A DNA stretch of 64,000 bases from Streptomyces sp. GKU 895 (GCA_002027195.1 MWJO01000024.1:1-64000), one strand, 5' to 3'. Shown: positions 27,086 to 36,587, counted from the stretch's first letter. Program-made: numbers and translations. Notes: a model not told the origin generated them from the letters alone.

Positions 27086-28108
27086 ATGTCCCAGCGCTTC
27101 ACCCTGCCCGGAATCAGGAAGATTCTGGCCACCCTGCTCGCCGTGATACTCGGTACGGCCGTCCTGGCCGCCTGCGGCGGCTCCGACTCCGGCTCCGACG
27201 GCTCCGCCGCCGCCAAGCCCGCTGCCGGCTCGGCCGCTTTCCCGCGCACCCTGAAGACCGTGATGGGCGACGTGAAGATCCCGTCCCAGCCGAAGCGGGT
27301 CGTCGTCCTCGACACCGGCGAGCTGGACGACGTCACCCTCCTCGGCATCGACCCGGTCGGCGCGGTCGCCCCGCACTTCAAGACCGAGGGCGGCTTCCCG
27401 ACGTACCTCAAGGGCGAGTTGAAGGACACCGCCGACGTCGGCCCGCTCCTGGAGCCCAACCTGGAGAAGATCGCCTCCCTCGAGCCCGACCTGATCCTGT
27501 CCTCCAAGATCCGCCACGAGAAGGTCTACGACAAGCTCAGCGCGATCGCCCCGACCGTCTTCACGGAGACCACCGGCGGTGTCTGGAAGGAGAACCTCAA
27601 GGTCCACGCCGAGGCGCTGGGCCTGGAGAAGGAGGCCGCGGCCAAGCTCAAGGAGTACGAGACGCAGGCCAAGGCGCTCGGTGAGGCCATCAGGAAGAAG
27701 GACGGCGGCACCATGCCGACCGCGTCCGTGGTCCGCTTCATCGCCGGTCCGACCCGGCTGTACCAGTCCAACTCCTACAGCGGTGTCGTCCTGAACGACA
27801 TCGGCTTCGAGCGGCCCGCCTCGCAGGTCTCCAACGACCCCGAGGTCACGATGAAGGACGTCAGCCCCGAGCAGATCGACCAGGCCGACGCCGACCTGAT
27901 CTTCGTCACCTCCGCGGACGTCGACGACAAGACCCAGAAGAAGCAGGTCACCTCCAACCCGGTGTGGAAGGACCTCCCGGCCGTCAAGGCCGGCAAGGTC
28001 TTCGAGGTGCCGGACGAGACCTGGATGTCCGGCATCGGTGTCCAGGCCGCGGAGCAGATGCTCGCGGACGTCGCGAAGGCCACCGGCGTCGAACTCCCCG
28101 CCAGGTAA
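27086..28108 (+). CDS. Iron-siderophore substrate-binding lipoprotein
   Basis: This 340-residue FepB/FecB-type binding protein has a lipoprotein signal ending at VLAAC (Cys at about residue 31), a Gly/Ser/Asp linker and the periplasmic-binding fold. Characteristic stretches are PKRVVVLDTGELDDVTLLGI, KIASLEPDLILSSKIRHEK and GKVFEVPDETWMSG. It would capture the ferric siderophore outside the membrane. It lies 33 bases after the ATPase gene and just before the siderophore biosynthesis genes, so its ligand is probably the product of those genes. Confidence 0.9.
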   Translation: MSQRFTLPGIRKILATLLAVILGTAVLAACGGSDSGSDGSAAAKPAAGSAAFPRTLKTVMGDVKIPSQPKRVVVLDTGELDDVTLLGIDPVGAVAPHFKTEGGFPTYLKGELKDTADVGPLLEPNLEKIASLEPDLILSSKIRHEKVYDKLSAIAPTVFTETTGGVWKENLKVHAEALGLEKEAAAKLKEYETQAKALGEAIRKKDGGTMPTASVVRFIAGPTRLYQSNSYSGVVLNDIGFERPASQVSNDPEVTMKDVSPEQIDQADADLIFVTSADVDDKTQKKQVTSNPVWKDLPAVKAGKVFEVPDETWMSGIGVQAAEQMLADVAKATGVELPAR

Positions 28109-28120
28109 CTCCCGCTGAAC

Positions 28121-28160
28121 CGGGGCGGGCCGCACGGCCCCCCGGCCGGGCCCGCCCCCG
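28121..28160 (+). terminator. Hairpin between importer and biosynthesis genes
   Basis: CGGGGCGGGCC (28121-28131) can pair with GGGCCCGCCCCCG (28148-28160) with one bulge, giving a GC-rich stem of about 11 bp. No T tract follows. It may attenuate read-through from the importer operon into the biosynthesis genes, or stabilise the 3' end of the importer mRNA. Confidence 0.5.
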
Positions 28161-28198
28161 TCAACCCCCCACCCGCTAGCGGAAGTTCCCCCTCACTC

Positions 28199-29377
28199 AT
28201 GCGCCTGTACCTGCTCGCCCTCAATCCGACCGACTCCGTCACCGAGGGCTTCCTGCCCGCCGCGCACCGGCTGGGCCTGGACGTCACCGTCCTCACCGAC
28301 CAGCCCGCCGCCCACCGCGCCACGTATCCCGACGTCGAGGTCCTGGAGTGCGACGTCCGTGACTTCCGGGCCGTCGTCACCCGCATCTCCACCCACCACC
28401 ACCCCGACGCGGTCTTCACCAACAGCGACCACCTCCAGACCCAGGCCGCCCTGGCCGCCGCCTACTTCGGCCTGCCCGGCAAGGACTGGCGGACCGCGCT
28501 GCGCTGCAAGGACAAGGCGGAGATGCGCCGCCGGCTCGCCGCCGCGGGCGTGGACACGGTCTGGTCGACCGAGATCACCGAACCGAGCGCCGCCCTCACC
28601 GACGCCCCCTACCCCTGTGTGCTGAAGCCGCGCGAGGGCGTCGCCAGCGAGGACGTCGTCCTCGTCGACGGACCGGAGGAGCTGGCCACCCGCGCCAAGG
28701 AGATCTTCGCGCGCCGCCCGGACGCGGTCCTCGTCGTGGAGGAGTACCTCCCCGGCGAGCTCCACACCCTGGAGACCCTCGGCGACGGGCAGGTCCGGCA
28801 CGTCCTGGGCGGCTTCCACACCGAGCTGTCGCCCCCGCCGTACTTCATCGAGGAACGCCTCACCTTCGTCCCGGCCCACCCCGAGGCGGTGGTCTCCCAG
28901 GTCCTCGCCCAACTGGACGCGCTGGGTGTCGGGTTCGGCGCCTGCCACACGGAGTTCGTGGTGCACGAGGGCCGGGCGCGGATCATCGAGGTCAACTACC
29001 GGGCCATCGGCGACCAGTGCGACCTGCTGCTGGCCCGGCTCCTGGAGATCCCCCTCTTCGAGCACATCCTCCGCACCCATCTGGGCGAGCCGCTCCCCGC
29101 GGACCTCGGCACCCGCCGCGACGGAGCCGCCCGCCTGGAGTACCCGTGCGCCGACCGCGCCGGCCTCCTCACCGAAGCCCCGCCCGCCACCGAACTCGCC
29201 GTGGACGGCGTTCACCTGACGTACCGTCCGCTACGGCCGACCGGGGAGCGGCACGAGCTGTACCGCACCAACCGCGACTACCTCGGTGTGCTGCGCGCCA
29301 CCGGCACCGACCAGCCGACGGTGGACCGGGTGACGGCCGACTTCCTGGCGGGCCTGCGCTGGGAGATCCAGCCGTGA
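28199..29377 (+). CDS. ATP-grasp ligase of siderophore biosynthesis (PvsA-like)
   Basis: This 392-residue enzyme has the biotin-carboxylase-type ATP-grasp fold. An N-terminal pre-ATP domain (LYLLALNPTDSVTEGFLPA) is followed by the ATP-binding CVLKPREGVASEDVVLVDG (about residues 140-158) and LVVEEYLPGELHTLETL. The metal-binding end is RIIEVNYRAIGDQCDLLL near residue 265. Such ligases join a carboxylate to an amine using ATP. In vibrioferrin biosynthesis the first gene, pvsA, encodes the equivalent enzyme. Here it also heads the block, and its stop overlaps the next start (GTGA). The ribosome binding site at the ATG is weak. The amino-acid substrate is not known. Confidence 0.82.
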   Translation: MRLYLLALNPTDSVTEGFLPAAHRLGLDVTVLTDQPAAHRATYPDVEVLECDVRDFRAVVTRISTHHHPDAVFTNSDHLQTQAALAAAYFGLPGKDWRTALRCKDKAEMRRRLAAAGVDTVWSTEITEPSAALTDAPYPCVLKPREGVASEDVVLVDGPEELATRAKEIFARRPDAVLVVEEYLPGELHTLETLGDGQVRHVLGGFHTELSPPPYFIEERLTFVPAHPEAVVSQVLAQLDALGVGFGACHTEFVVHEGRARIIEVNYRAIGDQCDLLLARLLEIPLFEHILRTHLGEPLPADLGTRRDGAARLEYPCADRAGLLTEAPPATELAVDGVHLTYRPLRPTGERHELYRTNRDYLGVLRATGTDQPTVDRVTADFLAGLRWEIQP

Positions 29378-31038
29378 CGGCCGACACGATCCGGGCCGAA
29401 GCGACCTGTGACGCACAGCTGCTGACCCGTGTCCTCAGCGCTCTCCTCCGCGAGGACGTCGTGGGCCTGCGCACCCGCAGCAGCCTCGTCGAACGCCCGG
29501 ACGGCCCCTGGCTGCGGCTGCCCGCCGAGGGCGACGCGCTCCTGCTGCCCGTCGTCGAGGACGGCTTCCAGTGCGAGTACGCGGCCCGACTGCCCCTGCT
29601 GGTCCGCGAGTCGGACGGCAGGGAGCTCAGCTCGTACGACACCGTCCTCACCGCGCTGCGCGCGCTCGCCGACCCCGTCGACCATGAGGGCTACGACGCC
29701 TTCGCCGAGGAGTGCCGGCAGACGCTGGCCACCATGCGGCTGCACGCGACCTCACCGGTCGGCTTCGGCACGGACTCCACCCGGTGGCCGCCGCTCGCGT
29801 ACGACGCCCTCGCCGCCCGCCTCGACCATCCCGTGTATCCCACGGCACGCGGACGCGCAGGGCTCACCGAGGATGAACTGCGCGCCTACGCACCGGAGTT
29901 CCGCCCGTCCTTCGCCCTGCGCTGGCTGGCCCTGCCCCGCGAGTCCGTCACCGTCGCCGGCACGCTCCCGAAGTTCTGGCCCAGTTGCGGCGACCTCGGG
30001 CTGGCGGCGGCCGAGGGCACCCATCTGCCCCTGCCGGTCCACCCGTTGACCGTGAACGCCCTGCGGGAGGCGGGGCTTCCCGAGGGTGCCCTGTTCGCCG
30101 AGCGCACGCACCTCGACGTCGTACCGACCCTGTCGATGCGCACGGTGGCCGTGGACGACACGCACCATCTCAAACTCCCCCTCGCCACCTCCACGTTGGG
30201 CCTGCGCAACAAGCGGTCCGTCAAGCCCGGCACCCTCGTCGACGGCGCGGCGGGACAGCGGCTCGTCGAGGCCGTGCTCGCCCGTGAACCCCGGTTCCGG
30301 GACACGATCCTGCACGCCGACGAGACCACGTACGCCCATGCCGGGCACGAGTTGCTGGCCGTGCTCTGCCGCCGCTTCCCGGCCGGCCTTGACGGCGCCG
30401 AGGTCGTACCGCTGGCCGCCCTGCTCGCCGAAGCGCCCGACGGGCGGCTGGTCCTCGACCAGCTGGCCGACCGCTTCCACGGTGGCGATCCGCTCGCCCT
30501 CCTCGACGCCTTCCTGACGCTGCTCTTCGACTGGCAGACCACGCTGTTCGGGTACGGCATCGCGCTGGAGTCGCACCAGCAGAACATCTCGCTGGTGCTG
30601 CAGCCGGGACGTCTGCGGCTGCTGTTCAAGGACGACGACGGGCCGCGGATCAACCCCGAACGGCTGGGTGCGGTCCTGCCCGGCCCGTGGGGTTTCGACG
30701 ACGCCCGGACCCATGTCACCGGCGACGGTCCGGTGGCCGACGTGTTCGCCACGATCACCGTCCATCTGTGCGCGGGCGCCTACGCGTTCGGGCTGCCGCG
30801 GCAGCGCCGGGCCGTGCTGGATCTCGTACGGGACCGGCTGACGGAGGCGGTGGACCGGCTCGGCGGTGACGCCGGGGAGGTGCTGCGGGCCCGGGTGCTG
30901 CGGGCGCCCCGGCTGCCGGTCAAGGCGATGGTCACGGCCGGGACGCTGCTGTCCAAGGAGCGTTCGGGCGCCACCGACGTCAACAAGCACTACACCACCG
31001 GACCCAACTACCTGCTCCCGGACGGGGATCCGGCATGA
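29374..31038 (+). CDS. NIS siderophore synthetase, IucA/IucC family (PvsB-like)
   Basis: This 554-residue NRPS-independent siderophore synthetase adenylates a citrate-type carboxylate and couples it to an amine or alcohol. Family stretches are LPLPVHPLTVNALREAG, PTLSMRTVAVDDTHHLKLPL, STLGLRNKRSVKPGTL, the nucleotide-binding ESHQQNISLVLQ near residue 407, and LFKDDDGPRINPERLG. The TLGLRNKRS segment resembles the PvsB/SbnE-type branch more than the second synthetase here. The GTG at 29374 overlaps the ligase stop. The frame is clean. The C-terminal third carries the FhuF-like domain usual in the family. Confidence 0.87.
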   Translation: MTADTIRAEATCDAQLLTRVLSALLREDVVGLRTRSSLVERPDGPWLRLPAEGDALLLPVVEDGFQCEYAARLPLLVRESDGRELSSYDTVLTALRALADPVDHEGYDAFAEECRQTLATMRLHATSPVGFGTDSTRWPPLAYDALAARLDHPVYPTARGRAGLTEDELRAYAPEFRPSFALRWLALPRESVTVAGTLPKFWPSCGDLGLAAAEGTHLPLPVHPLTVNALREAGLPEGALFAERTHLDVVPTLSMRTVAVDDTHHLKLPLATSTLGLRNKRSVKPGTLVDGAAGQRLVEAVLAREPRFRDTILHADETTYAHAGHELLAVLCRRFPAGLDGAEVVPLAALLAEAPDGRLVLDQLADRFHGGDPLALLDAFLTLLFDWQTTLFGYGIALESHQQNISLVLQPGRLRLLFKDDDGPRINPERLGAVLPGPWGFDDARTHVTGDGPVADVFATITVHLCAGAYAFGLPRQRRAVLDLVRDRLTEAVDRLGGDAGEVLRARVLRAPRLPVKAMVTAGTLLSKERSGATDVNKHYTTGPNYLLPDGDPA

Positions 31039-32230
31039 GCGCCGCGCAGACCGTCCGAGTGCCGCGCGGCGGCTTCGGGCGGGGCCAGGTGCACGCCGTG
31101 GCGGGCTGCTACTTCGTGGCGTCCTTCGCGGCCCTCGGTCTGCCGCCGTATCTCACCGAGATCCTCCCGGAGTTGGGCGACCGCCAGGCCCGCTGGGCGG
31201 GGGTGCTGTATGTCGTGCCGACCCTGTTCGGCGCGCTGGCGGCCCCGCTGTGGGGGCGGCTCGCCGACCGCTACGGACGCAAACGGCTGCTGCTGCGGGC
31301 CCAGTTGGGGCTCACCGTCGCCTTCCTGCTGGCCGGCTGGGCCGACTCGCTGGCGACCTTCACGCTGGCGCTCGTCCTCCAGGGCGTCCTGGGCGGCACG
31401 TTCGCCGCCTCCAACGGATATCTGGGCGCGGCCCTGGAGGGCCCGGCCCTGTCCAAGGCGCTCACCCTGATGCAGGGCAGCGCCCGGGCGGCGCTGGTGG
31501 TGGCGCCGATCGTGGTCGGCACGCTGTCCGGCTGGCTGTCGCCGCACCGCCAGTACGCGCTGCTCGCCGTACTGCCGCTGACGGCCGCGCTGCTGCTCGC
31601 GGCCCTTCCGGAACCGGGGGCCGCCGAGCACCGGGAGACCGACACCGTCGCCCCTCCCCAGACGGCTCCCGTCCTCTCGCTCCGGGCCCTGTACACACTG
31701 GAGTTCGCGTTCGTGTTCTCCACCGTCATCTCCTTCCCGTACCTCATCGCGCTGGTCGACGCCCGGCTGCCGGGCACCTCGCCCACGCTGTCCGGCGTGC
31801 TCTTCGCCCTCCCCCACCTGTGCTATCTGGTGGGCGCGCTGGCCGTGCACGCCGCCTTCCGGGACCGCCCCCGGGCCGGGATCGTGCTCGGGTTCGCCCT
31901 CATCGCTCTCGGTCTCGCCGGGCACGGCCTCGCCGCGCACCTGCCCGCACTGATCGCCGTACGGCTGCTGCTCGGCGCCGGTCTCACCCTCGGCCTGGTG
32001 TGCCTGCAAGTGCTGGCCGCGGAGTGCGCCAGAGGGCGGGCGCCCGGCGGCATGTTCGGTTCCCTCGAGTTCTTCTCCAAGGCCGGCGCGGTCGTCGCGG
32101 GCCTCGCCGCCGCCGCGGGCAGCGCCTGCTTCGGCCCGGCCGCTCCCGTGCTGACCGGCGCCGCCGCGGCCGCCGTCACCGCCGTGGCGGCCCTCCCTCT
32201 CCTCCATGACCCCCCGCTCGGAGCCGCTGA
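31035..32230 (+). CDS. MFS siderophore exporter (PvsC-like, one frameshift)
   Basis: This major facilitator protein of about 398 residues has about twelve hydrophobic segments and the loop motif WGRLADRYGRKRLLL (about residues 76-90). Placed between two NIS synthetase genes, it is the natural exporter for the siderophore, as PvsC is in Vibrio. A C appears to be missing in the run at 32210-32215. Adding one gives an end of LLHDPPARSR followed by TGA at 32228-32230, and a frame of exactly 399 codons. Without the correction, the frame reads straight into the next gene and mimics a fusion. It starts with an ATGA overlap to the previous gene. Confidence 0.85.
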
Positions 32231-33931
32231 TGCCCCCCGGCTCGCCCCCCACTCCCCGCAGCGCACCGCCCTGCCCACGGCCGACGAGGTGGTGGCCCAC
32301 ACGCTCCTGAACTGTCTGCTGCGCGAGTGTCCGGGCCGGAACGCCAGAGTGTCGTCGCCGACGGCACGCTCCTGCTCCGGCTGCCGCGCCGCGGGGTCCT
32401 GCTGCGCGTCGCCCTGCGCCGCACCTCGCTCCTCGGCGCGCACCGCTTCACCGGGCCCGTCCACGAACAGCGTGGCACCGACTGGGCCGAGGTGGACTGG
32501 CGGCGTCTCGCCGAGTACACGCGCGACGAGCTGTCGCTGCGCAGCGGCGTGCCCAACGAGGAGTTCCTGGAACAGGTCGCCTCCAGCCACGCCTCCGTGA
32601 CGACCGCGCTCACCACGCCGAGTACCTCGGCGACCGACGCCTACCTCGCCTCCGAGCAGTCCCTGTTGTTCGGCCACCGCTTCCACCCCACCCCCAAGGC
32701 CCGCACCGGCGACCCGCACGCCTGGTCCGCGTACGCGCCGGAGGCCGGGGCGGTCTTCCCGCTGCGGCACCTCGCCGTGCGCGAGCACCTGATCGCCGAG
32801 GAGGCCGCCGACCCGTCGGCCGTGGCCCCTCTGGACCGTCCGCGCGCCGACGTCCCGGACGGCTACCGGCTGCTGCCCGCCCACCCCTGGCAGTACGAGA
32901 CGCTGCGCGACCATCCGATCCTGCGCGCGGCCCTCGGACGCGGCGACGTCCTCGACCTCGGGCCGGGCGGCCGGCCGTTCGCGGCCACGGCGTCCGTGCG
33001 CACGCTGTACGACGGGGAGACCTTCCTCAAGTTCAGCCTGAACGTGCGGATCACCAACTGCCTGCGCAAGAACAGTACTTACGAGCTGTCGGGCGCCGTC
33101 GCCCTGACCCGTGCGCTCGCCCCGGCCCTGGCCGACCTCGCCCGCCGCTTCCCCGGCAGCGCCGTGCTCCGTGAGCCCGCCTACCGCACCCTCGCCCTGC
33201 CGGGCCCCGACGGCACCCCGGACCGGGAGCTGTTCGAGGGTTTCGGCGTCATCGTCCGCGAGGGGCTGCCCGCACGCCTCGCGCCCGGCACCACCCCGCT
33301 GCTGGCCGCCGCGGTGGCCGACGAGTACCCGACCAGCGCCGCGCAGATCTCCCGGCTCCTCGGCACCCCGGACGCCCGCGCGGCCCTCGACTGGTGGTCG
33401 GCCTATCTCGACCTGCTGATCCCACCGGTCCTGGCCGCCTACTTCGACCACGGCCTGGTCCTGGAACCCCACCTGCAGAACGTCCTGGTCTGCGTGGACC
33501 GTACCGGCCTGCCCGCCCAGGTCCTCTTCCGCGACCTGGAGGGCACCAAGCTGATCCCCGAGCACCACGCCGACACCCTGGCCGCGCTGCCGCCCGAGGT
33601 CGCGACGCCGATGACGTACGACGCGCAGCGGGGCTGGGACCGGGTCGTCTACTGCCTGCTGGTCAATCATGTGGCCGAGCTGCTCGCCGCCCTCGCCGAC
33701 CTGCACCCGCGGGCGGAGGCCGCGCTGTGGCACCGGGTGCGGGCGACGCTCCGGGCCTACGCGGACCGCCACGGCTGCCCGCCCCGCCTGGCCGCCCTCC
33801 TCGCCGGCGTCCCGCTGCCCGCGAAGGCCAACCTGCTCACCCGCTGGGAGCGCAAGGCCGACCGCGAGGCCGGGTACGTCCGCCTGCCGTCCCCGCTCGC
33901 CGAGGACATCCTGACCGGGAGCACCCGATGA
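32206..33931 (+). CDS. NIS siderophore synthetase, IucA/IucC family (PvsD-like, two frameshifts)
   Basis: This second NIS synthetase is about 575 residues long. I place the start at the ATG at 32206, inside the end of the exporter gene. Adding the missing C at 32210-32215 and one G near 32325 gives TADEVVAHTLLNCLLREVSG, the usual family N-terminus, and exactly 576 codons. Later motifs are LLPAHPWQYETLRDHPIL, RTLYDGETFLKFSLNVRITN (a core nucleotide-binding region), LVLEPHLQNVLVCVD and VLFRDLEGTKLIPEHH. By analogy with PvsD it would condense citrate with L-serine. It overlaps the decarboxylase gene by ATGA. Confidence 0.87.
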
Positions 33932-35130
33932 CTACGACACGCACGGTCCACGACCATGTCCGGTCCTTGCCCGCCGGCGAACTCCCCGCCTACGTCTACG
34001 ACTTGGCGGCCCTCCGCGCCCACGCCGCGGCCGTCCGGGACGCGCTCCCCGAGCGCGTGGAGCTCTACTACGCGGCCAAGGCCAACCCCGAGCCGGAGAT
34101 CCTCGCCGCACTCGGTCCGTACGTCGACGGCTACGAGGTCTCCTCGGGCGGCGAACTCGCCCACGTCGCCCAGGCCGTGCCGGGCCGCCCGCTGGCCTTC
34201 GGCGGGCCCGGCAAGACGCCGGACGAGGTGACGGGGGCCCTGGAGCGGGGAGTCGACCGCTTCCACGTCGAGAGCGCCTACGAGCTGCGGATGCTGGGCG
34301 AGCTGGCGCGGCGCAGCGGACGGCGGGTCGCGGTGCTGCCGCGCGTCAACCTCCCGCTCTCGGACGGCTCGCTGGCGGGCAGCTCACTGGCGATGGGCGG
34401 GCGCCCGACTCCGTTCGGCATGGACCCGGACGAGGCCGCCGAGGTGGTACGCGCTCTCGCCGACGGCGCCTACCCGTACCTCGAACTCCGAGGCGTCCAC
34501 GCCCACTTGGCGAGCGGCCTGGAGGCTCCCGACCTCCTCGCTGCGGCCGCGGCCGTGGTCGCCTGGGCCACCGGCCTCGGTGTCCCGCTCGCCGAGGTCA
34601 ACGTCGGCGGCGGCATGCACGTCGACTACGCCGACCCCGGGCGCCGCTTCGACTGGGCGGCATACGGCGGCGGGCTCGCCCGACTCGCCGCGAGGCACCC
34701 GGAGTTGACGCTGCGGATCGAGCCGGGGCGGGCGCTGACGGCGTACTGCGGCTGGTACGCCACGGAGGTGCTGGACGTGAAGCGCAGCCACGGCGAGGAG
34801 TTCGCCGTGGTCCGGGGCGGCACCCACCACCTGCGGACCCCGGCGACGAAGGGACACGACCAGCCCTGCTCCGTCCTCCCGGTCGAGGCGTGGCCGCATC
34901 CCTGGCCACGCCCCGCCGCCGAGGGCCAACAGGTCACGTTGGCCGGGCAGTTGTGCACACCGAAGGACACCCTCGCCCGTCGGGTGCCCGCCGCCGGGCT
35001 GCGGGCCGGTGACCGGGTGCTGTTCTCGCTGGCGGGCGCCTACGCCTGGAACATCTCCCACCACGACTTCCTGATGCACCCGCGGCCCGGCTTCCACTTC
35101 CTGGACGCCGGGCCGGAGCAGGACCGCTAG
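33928..35130 (+). CDS. PLP-dependent decarboxylase of siderophore biosynthesis (PvsE-like)
   Basis: This 400-residue fold-type III PLP enzyme is related to ornithine and diaminopimelate decarboxylases. The cofactor lysine is Lys51 in YYAAKANPEPE. Other signatures are GYEVSSGGEL, the barrel stretch ELRGVHAHLASG, the phosphate-binding VNVGGGMHVDY and LRIEPGRALTAY, and the C-terminal CTPKDTLAR. In vibrioferrin assembly PvsE decarboxylates citryl-serine to citryl-ethanolamine, and SbnH does a similar reaction in staphyloferrin B. That makes a citryl-amino-acid intermediate the likely substrate here. Its TAG stop interlocks with that of the convergent aldehyde dehydrogenase through CTAG. Confidence 0.87.
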   Translation: MTTTRTVHDHVRSLPAGELPAYVYDLAALRAHAAAVRDALPERVELYYAAKANPEPEILAALGPYVDGYEVSSGGELAHVAQAVPGRPLAFGGPGKTPDEVTGALERGVDRFHVESAYELRMLGELARRSGRRVAVLPRVNLPLSDGSLAGSSLAMGGRPTPFGMDPDEAAEVVRALADGAYPYLELRGVHAHLASGLEAPDLLAAAAAVVAWATGLGVPLAEVNVGGGMHVDYADPGRRFDWAAYGGGLARLAARHPELTLRIEPGRALTAYCGWYATEVLDVKRSHGEEFAVVRGGTHHLRTPATKGHDQPCSVLPVEAWPHPWPRPAAEGQQVTLAGQLCTPKDTLARRVPAAGLRAGDRVLFSLAGAYAWNISHHDFLMHPRPGFHFLDAGPEQDR

Positions 35131-36587
35131 AAGGGGTAGTGCGCCTGCTGGGTGGCGATGGTCACCCAGCGGGTGTTGGAGAAGGCCTCGATGCCCCAGC
35201 GGCCACCGAAGCGGCCGTACCCGGAGGCCTTGAAGCCGCCGAAGGGGGCCTGCGGCTCGTCGGCCACCGACTGGTCGTTGATGTGCACGATGCCGGTGCG
35301 GATCCGGCGCGCGACCGCGAGGCCGTGGGTGGCGTTCTCGGTGATGATGCCGCAGGTCAGGCCGTTGTCGGTGTCGTTGGCGACGGCCACGGCGGTGGCG
35401 TCGTCGGCGAACGTCTCCACCACGCACACCGGCCCGAACGCCTCCGCGTGATAGAGCTCGGCGTCCTTCGGCACGTCCGTGAGCACGGTCGCCGGGTGGA
35501 CCGCGCCGTCCGGCTTGCCGCCGCCGGTGAGGACCTTCGCGCCCTTGGCGACCGCGTCCTCGACCAGCCCGGCCACGCGCTGCGCGGCGGAGGCGGCGAC
35601 CAGCGGGCCGACCACGGTGTGCGGGTCGGAGGGGTCGCCGGCCTGGAGCGAGGCGGCCTTGGCGGTGAACTTGCGGGTGAACTCCTCGGCGAGGGACTCG
35701 TGGACGAGGATGCGGTCGCCGGACATGCAGATCTGCCCGGCGTTCATGAACACGCTGAAGGTGACGGCATCGACGGCGTAGTCCACGTCCGCGTCGGACA
35801 GTACGATCACCGCGTTCTTGCCACCCAACTCCAGGACGGCGGGCTTGAGATGACGTGCCGCGTGCTCGCCGATGATGCGGCCCACGTTGGTGGAGCCGGT
35901 GAAGTTCACGGCCCGGACCCGCTCGTCGGCTATCAGGGCCTCGGCGATCTCGGCGGCGTCCGCCCGGTCGTTGGTGATGACGTTCAGCACGCCGTCCGGC
36001 AGTCCGGCTTCGCGCAGCACGTCGGCCACGAACAGCGCGCAGGCTATGGGCGCGTCCTCGCTCGCCTTGACGACGACCGTGTTGCCCGCGGCCAGCGGCG
36101 CCGCGACCGCGCGTACGCCGAGGATGACCGGCGCGTTCCAGGGCGCGAACGCGGCGACCACGCCCACCGGTTCACGCACCGCGAGACCGAGCGCGCCCTG
36201 CTCCTGTGCGGTGAGCACCTCGCCGCGCGGGGCCGTCACGGCGGCCGCCGACTCGCGCAGCATGTTGGCGGCGAGCGCCACGTTGAAGTACGCCCACGGC
36301 CGGGTGCCGCCGGCCTCGCCGGCCATGAGCTCGGCGACCTGGTCGCCCTTGCTCTCCAGCAGGTCGGCCGCCTTCAGCAGGATCGCGCGCCGGGCGAAGG
36401 GGGCCAGCGCCGCCCACTCCTCGAACGCCGCGTCGGCCGCGTCCACGGCCCGCCGCACGTCCTCGGGGCCCGCCGCCGCGACGGTCGCGTACACCTCCCC
36501 GGTGTAGGGGTTGAGGTCCTCGGCCGTGCGGCCGGAGGCGGCGGGGACATCCTTGCCGCCGATGAGGAGTTCACGGGTGATGGGCAT
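35127..36587 (-). CDS. NAD(P)-dependent aldehyde dehydrogenase
   Basis: This 486-residue ALDH superfamily enzyme has the general base Glu253 in LELGGKNAVIV and the catalytic Cys287 in MNAGQICMSGD. The cofactor-binding AFAPWNAPVILGVRAVAAPL and VNFTGSTNVGRIIGEH are also present. It resembles aromatic aldehyde (vanillin or salicylaldehyde type) dehydrogenases more than the betaine type, but the substrate is uncertain. The ATG at 36587 has an AAGAGG site. It converges on the siderophore block with overlapping stop codons and has its own orientation, so I do not count it as part of the biosynthesis unit. Confidence 0.88.
   Translation of the reverse strand: MPITRELLIGGKDVPAASGRTAEDLNPYTGEVYATVAAAGPEDVRRAVDAADAAFEEWAALAPFARRAILLKAADLLESKGDQVAELMAGEAGGTRPWAYFNVALAANMLRESAAAVTAPRGEVLTAQEQGALGLAVREPVGVVAAFAPWNAPVILGVRAVAAPLAAGNTVVVKASEDAPIACALFVADVLREAGLPDGVLNVITNDRADAAEIAEALIADERVRAVNFTGSTNVGRIIGEHAARHLKPAVLELGGKNAVIVLSDADVDYAVDAVTFSVFMNAGQICMSGDRILVHESLAEEFTRKFTAKAASLQAGDPSDPHTVVGPLVAASAAQRVAGLVEDAVAKGAKVLTGGGKPDGAVHPATVLTDVPKDAELYHAEAFGPVCVVETFADDATAVAVANDTDNGLTCGIITENATHGLAVARRIRTGIVHINDQSVADEPQAPFGGFKASGYGRFGGRWGIEAFSNTRWVTIATQQAHYPF

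Noticed and set aside
31035-32600. MFS-NIS synthetase fusion protein
   Set aside because: One missing C at 32210-32215 explains the apparent fusion and restores two genes of exact codon length with an ordinary overlap.
35127-36587. Aldehyde dehydrogenase as part of the siderophore pathway
   Set aside because: It is on the opposite strand with interlocked stop codons, and vibrioferrin-type pathways have no such step.
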